Shown here piece by piece: positions 62,090-64,000 of a stretch of 64,000 bases of DNA. Both the position numbers and the translations under genes were made by a program. The notes under the pieces are model-generated. The model saw only the letters and a list, made by a program, of their open reading frames with translations. It searched no databases and was not told where the DNA came from. This DNA comes from Planctomycetota bacterium (GTDB lineage: Bacteria; Planctomycetota; Phycisphaerae; WQYP01). The stretch is from assembly GCA_021831565.1 (NCBI GenBank), contig JAKBMM010000011.1, positions 1 through 64,000 of the forward strand, in the 5' to 3' direction. How positions within the stretch are numbered: position 1 is the stretch's first letter; the number at the start of each line of letters is the position of its first letter.

Positions 62090-64000
62090 ATGTTTGTAAG
62101 AGCCATCCAGAGCGACGCCACAGTGCAATCCGGCGTTCGGGCGTTGGAGGCGCCCCTGCAGTTCGCCACGGGCGTCGGCCCGCAGCGAGCCCGGTTGTTC
62201 GCCAAACTGGGCGTTGCGACTTGCGGCGATATGCTGAATTATTATCCGCGTGATTATGTTCAGTTCCAGGGCCATATCCGCGTGTCGGAGCTTCGCCCCG
62301 GCCAGCACGCCACCGTTCAGGGACGGATTATTCAAACCCGCCTCATCCGCCGGAGGCCCATGCGTTTCGAGGCGCTGCTGGAGGAAGAATCAGGCCGCTG
62401 TGCTCTGATCTGGTTCAACCGGCGCGACCTTTCCGAGAAAATTACGCTCGGAATTTCTCTTCGTGCCACGGGAGCAGTGAATATTTATAACGGCCGGCCG
62501 CAATTGCTCCAGCCCCGTTTTGAACCTGTGGATCGCGATTCCGCGGCCGATGCTGCTCCATGCCTGGAACCGTTGTACGGCGCCATCGCCGATCTGCCTT
62601 CCGGAACGATCCATCGCATTATTGCCGGGAATCTGGATCGGCTTTTGGCGCATGTGGCGGAATGGTTTGAACCAGCGTTTCTCGCCGAACGCAATCTTTT
62701 TACACTTCGGCGCGCGCTGCAGCAAATTCATTGCCCTTTGGATTTCATCGCCGTCGGCCAGGCCCGCCGCACGCTGGCCTACCACGAATTTTTTCTGTAC
62801 CAACTGGTTGTCGGCATCAAGCGCTACCATCAGAGGAACCTTGTTGGCGCCATGCCGCTTCGCACCGACGATGTCGTGGACGCGCGCATCCGCGCGTTGC
62901 TTGATTTTACTCTTACGGCCGCCCAGGACCGCGTGATTGCTCAATTCCGCCGCGATTTGGCCCAAAACCGCCCCATGAACCGGCTTTTGCAGGGTGACGT
63001 CGGCAGCGGTAAAACGGTCGTCGCTCTCTACGCCATGCTTTTGGCCGTGGCCTCCGGCGGTCAAGCCGCCATGCTCGCTCCCACCGAGGTTCTTGCCGAG
63101 CAGCACCTTCTTACCCTGGAGCGTTACCTTTCTCGCAGCCGGGTGAAAATAGGCCTGTTGACCGCCGGAGTCACCTCGGCCGAGCGCCGCGCCACCCTGG
63201 CCGGTCTGGCCGATGGCGCATTGGGTATCCTGATCGGTACGCACGCACTTCTCCAGGATGACATCCGTTTTAAAAAATTGGCCTTGCTGGTGGTGGATGA
63301 GCAGCATAAGTTCGGCGTGCGCCAACGCGCCGTGATCCGCGACCGCTACGCCGGCGTTCATACCCTGATCATGACCGCCACTCCCATTCCACGCACCCTG
63401 GCCATGACGCTTTTCGGCGATCTGGACGTATCCACCATCGACGAGCTGCCGCCGGGGCGTCGTCCCGTGGCCACGCGCGCCGTCGCTGCGACGCGCCGCG
63501 CGGAAGTTTACGAATTCGTCCGCGGCCGGTTGGCGCAGGGGCGGCAGGCGTATGTCGTGGCGCCGGCCGTAGATGAAAACACTCATGAACTTCAGAACGT
63601 GGTGCAACTGCACCGGGAGTTGCAGTCCCTCTGGTTGAAGGATTACCGCGTCGGCCTTTTGCATGGCCGGATGCCCGGCGCCCAGCGCCGCCAGGTGATG
63701 GATGATTTTCGTAGCGGCCGGATCCACGCGCTGGTGTGCACCACGGTCATTGAAGTGGGTGTGGACGTGCCCAACGCCACCCTGATGATCGTCGAACATG
63801 CCGACCATTTCGGCCTGGCGCAGCTCCACCAGTTGCGCGGTCGTATCGGGCGGGGAGAGCACCAATCGCTGTGCGTTCTGCTTTCCGATCAGCCTGCGGA
63901 CCAGTCGCTTTCCCGCCTGGACGCGATGGTAAAATACGCCGGTGGTTTCAAAATTGCCGAGGAGGATCTCAAGCTGCGCGGCATGGGCGAATTGATCGGA
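62090..64000 (+). CDS. recG: ATP-dependent DNA helicase RecG, 3' end outside window
   Basis: A 637-residue partial helicase that rescues stalled forks. Wedge domain with LQFATGVGPQRARLFAKLGV and YYPRDYVQF; motif I GDVGSGKTVVA, Ia APTEVLAEQH, II VVDEQHKFGV, III MTATPIPRT, V/VI VGVDVPNATLMIVEHADHFG and QLRGRIGRG. The helicase box II reads DEQH, as in RecG. I start at the ATG at 62090 after GGGGTGAT; a GTG at 62069 after GGGAGGG is possible. The final residues at the window end are MGELIG. Confidence 0.95.
   Translation, partial: MFVRAIQSDATVQSGVRALEAPLQFATGVGPQRARLFAKLGVATCGDMLNYYPRDYVQFQGHIRVSELRPGQHATVQGRIIQTRLIRRRPMRFEALLEEESGRCALIWFNRRDLSEKITLGISLRATGAVNIYNGRPQLLQPRFEPVDRDSAADAAPCLEPLYGAIADLPSGTIHRIIAGNLDRLLAHVAEWFEPAFLAERNLFTLRRALQQIHCPLDFIAVGQARRTLAYHEFFLYQLVVGIKRYHQRNLVGAMPLRTDDVVDARIRALLDFTLTAAQDRVIAQFRRDLAQNRPMNRLLQGDVGSGKTVVALYAMLLAVASGGQAAMLAPTEVLAEQHLLTLERYLSRSRVKIGLLTAGVTSAERRATLAGLADGALGILIGTHALLQDDIRFKKLALLVVDEQHKFGVRQRAVIRDRYAGVHTLIMTATPIPRTLAMTLFGDLDVSTIDELPPGRRPVATRAVAATRRAEVYEFVRGRLAQGRQAYVVAPAVDENTHELQNVVQLHRELQSLWLKDYRVGLLHGRMPGAQRRQVMDDFRSGRIHALVCTTVIEVGVDVPNATLMIVEHADHFGLAQLHQLRGRIGRGEHQSLCVLLSDQPADQSLSRLDAMVKYAGGFKIAEEDLKLRGMGELIG

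Noticed and set aside
62390-63865. 491-residue minus-strand frame
   Set aside because: Antisense to RecG, whose helicase motifs are all in frame on the plus strand.

Overview
The window looks like chromosomal DNA of a GC-rich Gram-negative bacterium of the PVC group, most likely a planctomycete of the Phycisphaerae type. This is inferred from eight adjacent PEP-CTERM proteins, giant repeat-rich autotransporters, an ArsS-type radical SAM cluster and many interspersed short repeats. No rRNA or tRNA gene and no CRISPR array was seen, so the taxonomic placement rests on protein style only.

Layout. 1-13621: two tandem paralogous autotransporters (2948 and 1212 aa). Each is preceded by a duplicated consensus-like sigma70 promoter, and they share their signal peptide and most of the beta-barrel. 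13744-14407: a MntA/HepT-type toxin-antitoxin pair behind a perfect 20-bp palindrome. 14713-23006 (minus): a five-gene operon with a carboxymuconolactone-decarboxylase/peroxidase-like protein, an ArsS-type radical SAM enzyme, a VTT-DUF547 fusion, a mercuric-reductase-like flavoprotein, and a four-domain glycosyltransferase. The last joins a membrane GT87-like part, a GT2 domain, a TIGR04282-like domain and a TIGR04283-like domain. Upstream on the same strand are a SHOCT protein and a DsbD-like thiol-disulfide protein. 25913-28296 (plus): SQR-like oxidoreductase, ArsR-rhodanese regulator and DsrE-like protein behind a strong promoter. 28308-35244: an MFS exporter and a MarR-MacA-MacB(ATPase)-MacB(permease)-TolC efflux operon. 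35847-36910: a DUF202 membrane protein and a metallo-beta-lactamase-fold hydrolase.

37156-40548 is a tightly overlapping four-gene cassette: ParB-like protein, ABC ATPase-GNAT fusion, small-terminase-like HTH protein and a complete large terminase. It has no portal, capsid or tail genes and lies between repeats; it is the best candidate here for an undescribed system. 40674-41969 is TruD. 42116-51366 (minus) is an island of eight PEP-CTERM genes plus a probable remnant. Five of them carry the same 16-bp palindrome about 26 nt upstream of the ATG. 51655-55183 holds a receiver-like protein, TatA and a starch/glycogen-synthase-like glycosyltransferase. 55905-58837 is a GT2-GT39 pair. 59172-61838 is a ComEC-like protein with a decayed metallo-lactamase domain, and 62090-64000 is RecG, cut by the window end.

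The spaces between genes are dominated by repeat families: a 154-bp MITE-like element with 12-bp terminal inverted repeats, a 274-bp element with 34-bp inverted repeats and a 66-bp derivative, GGYCAGC-N2-GCTGRCC palindromes, GC-rich terminator-like hairpins, and degenerate blocks of the GCAGAGG/GCGGAGG type. Several genes take their stop codon or last residues from such a repeat.
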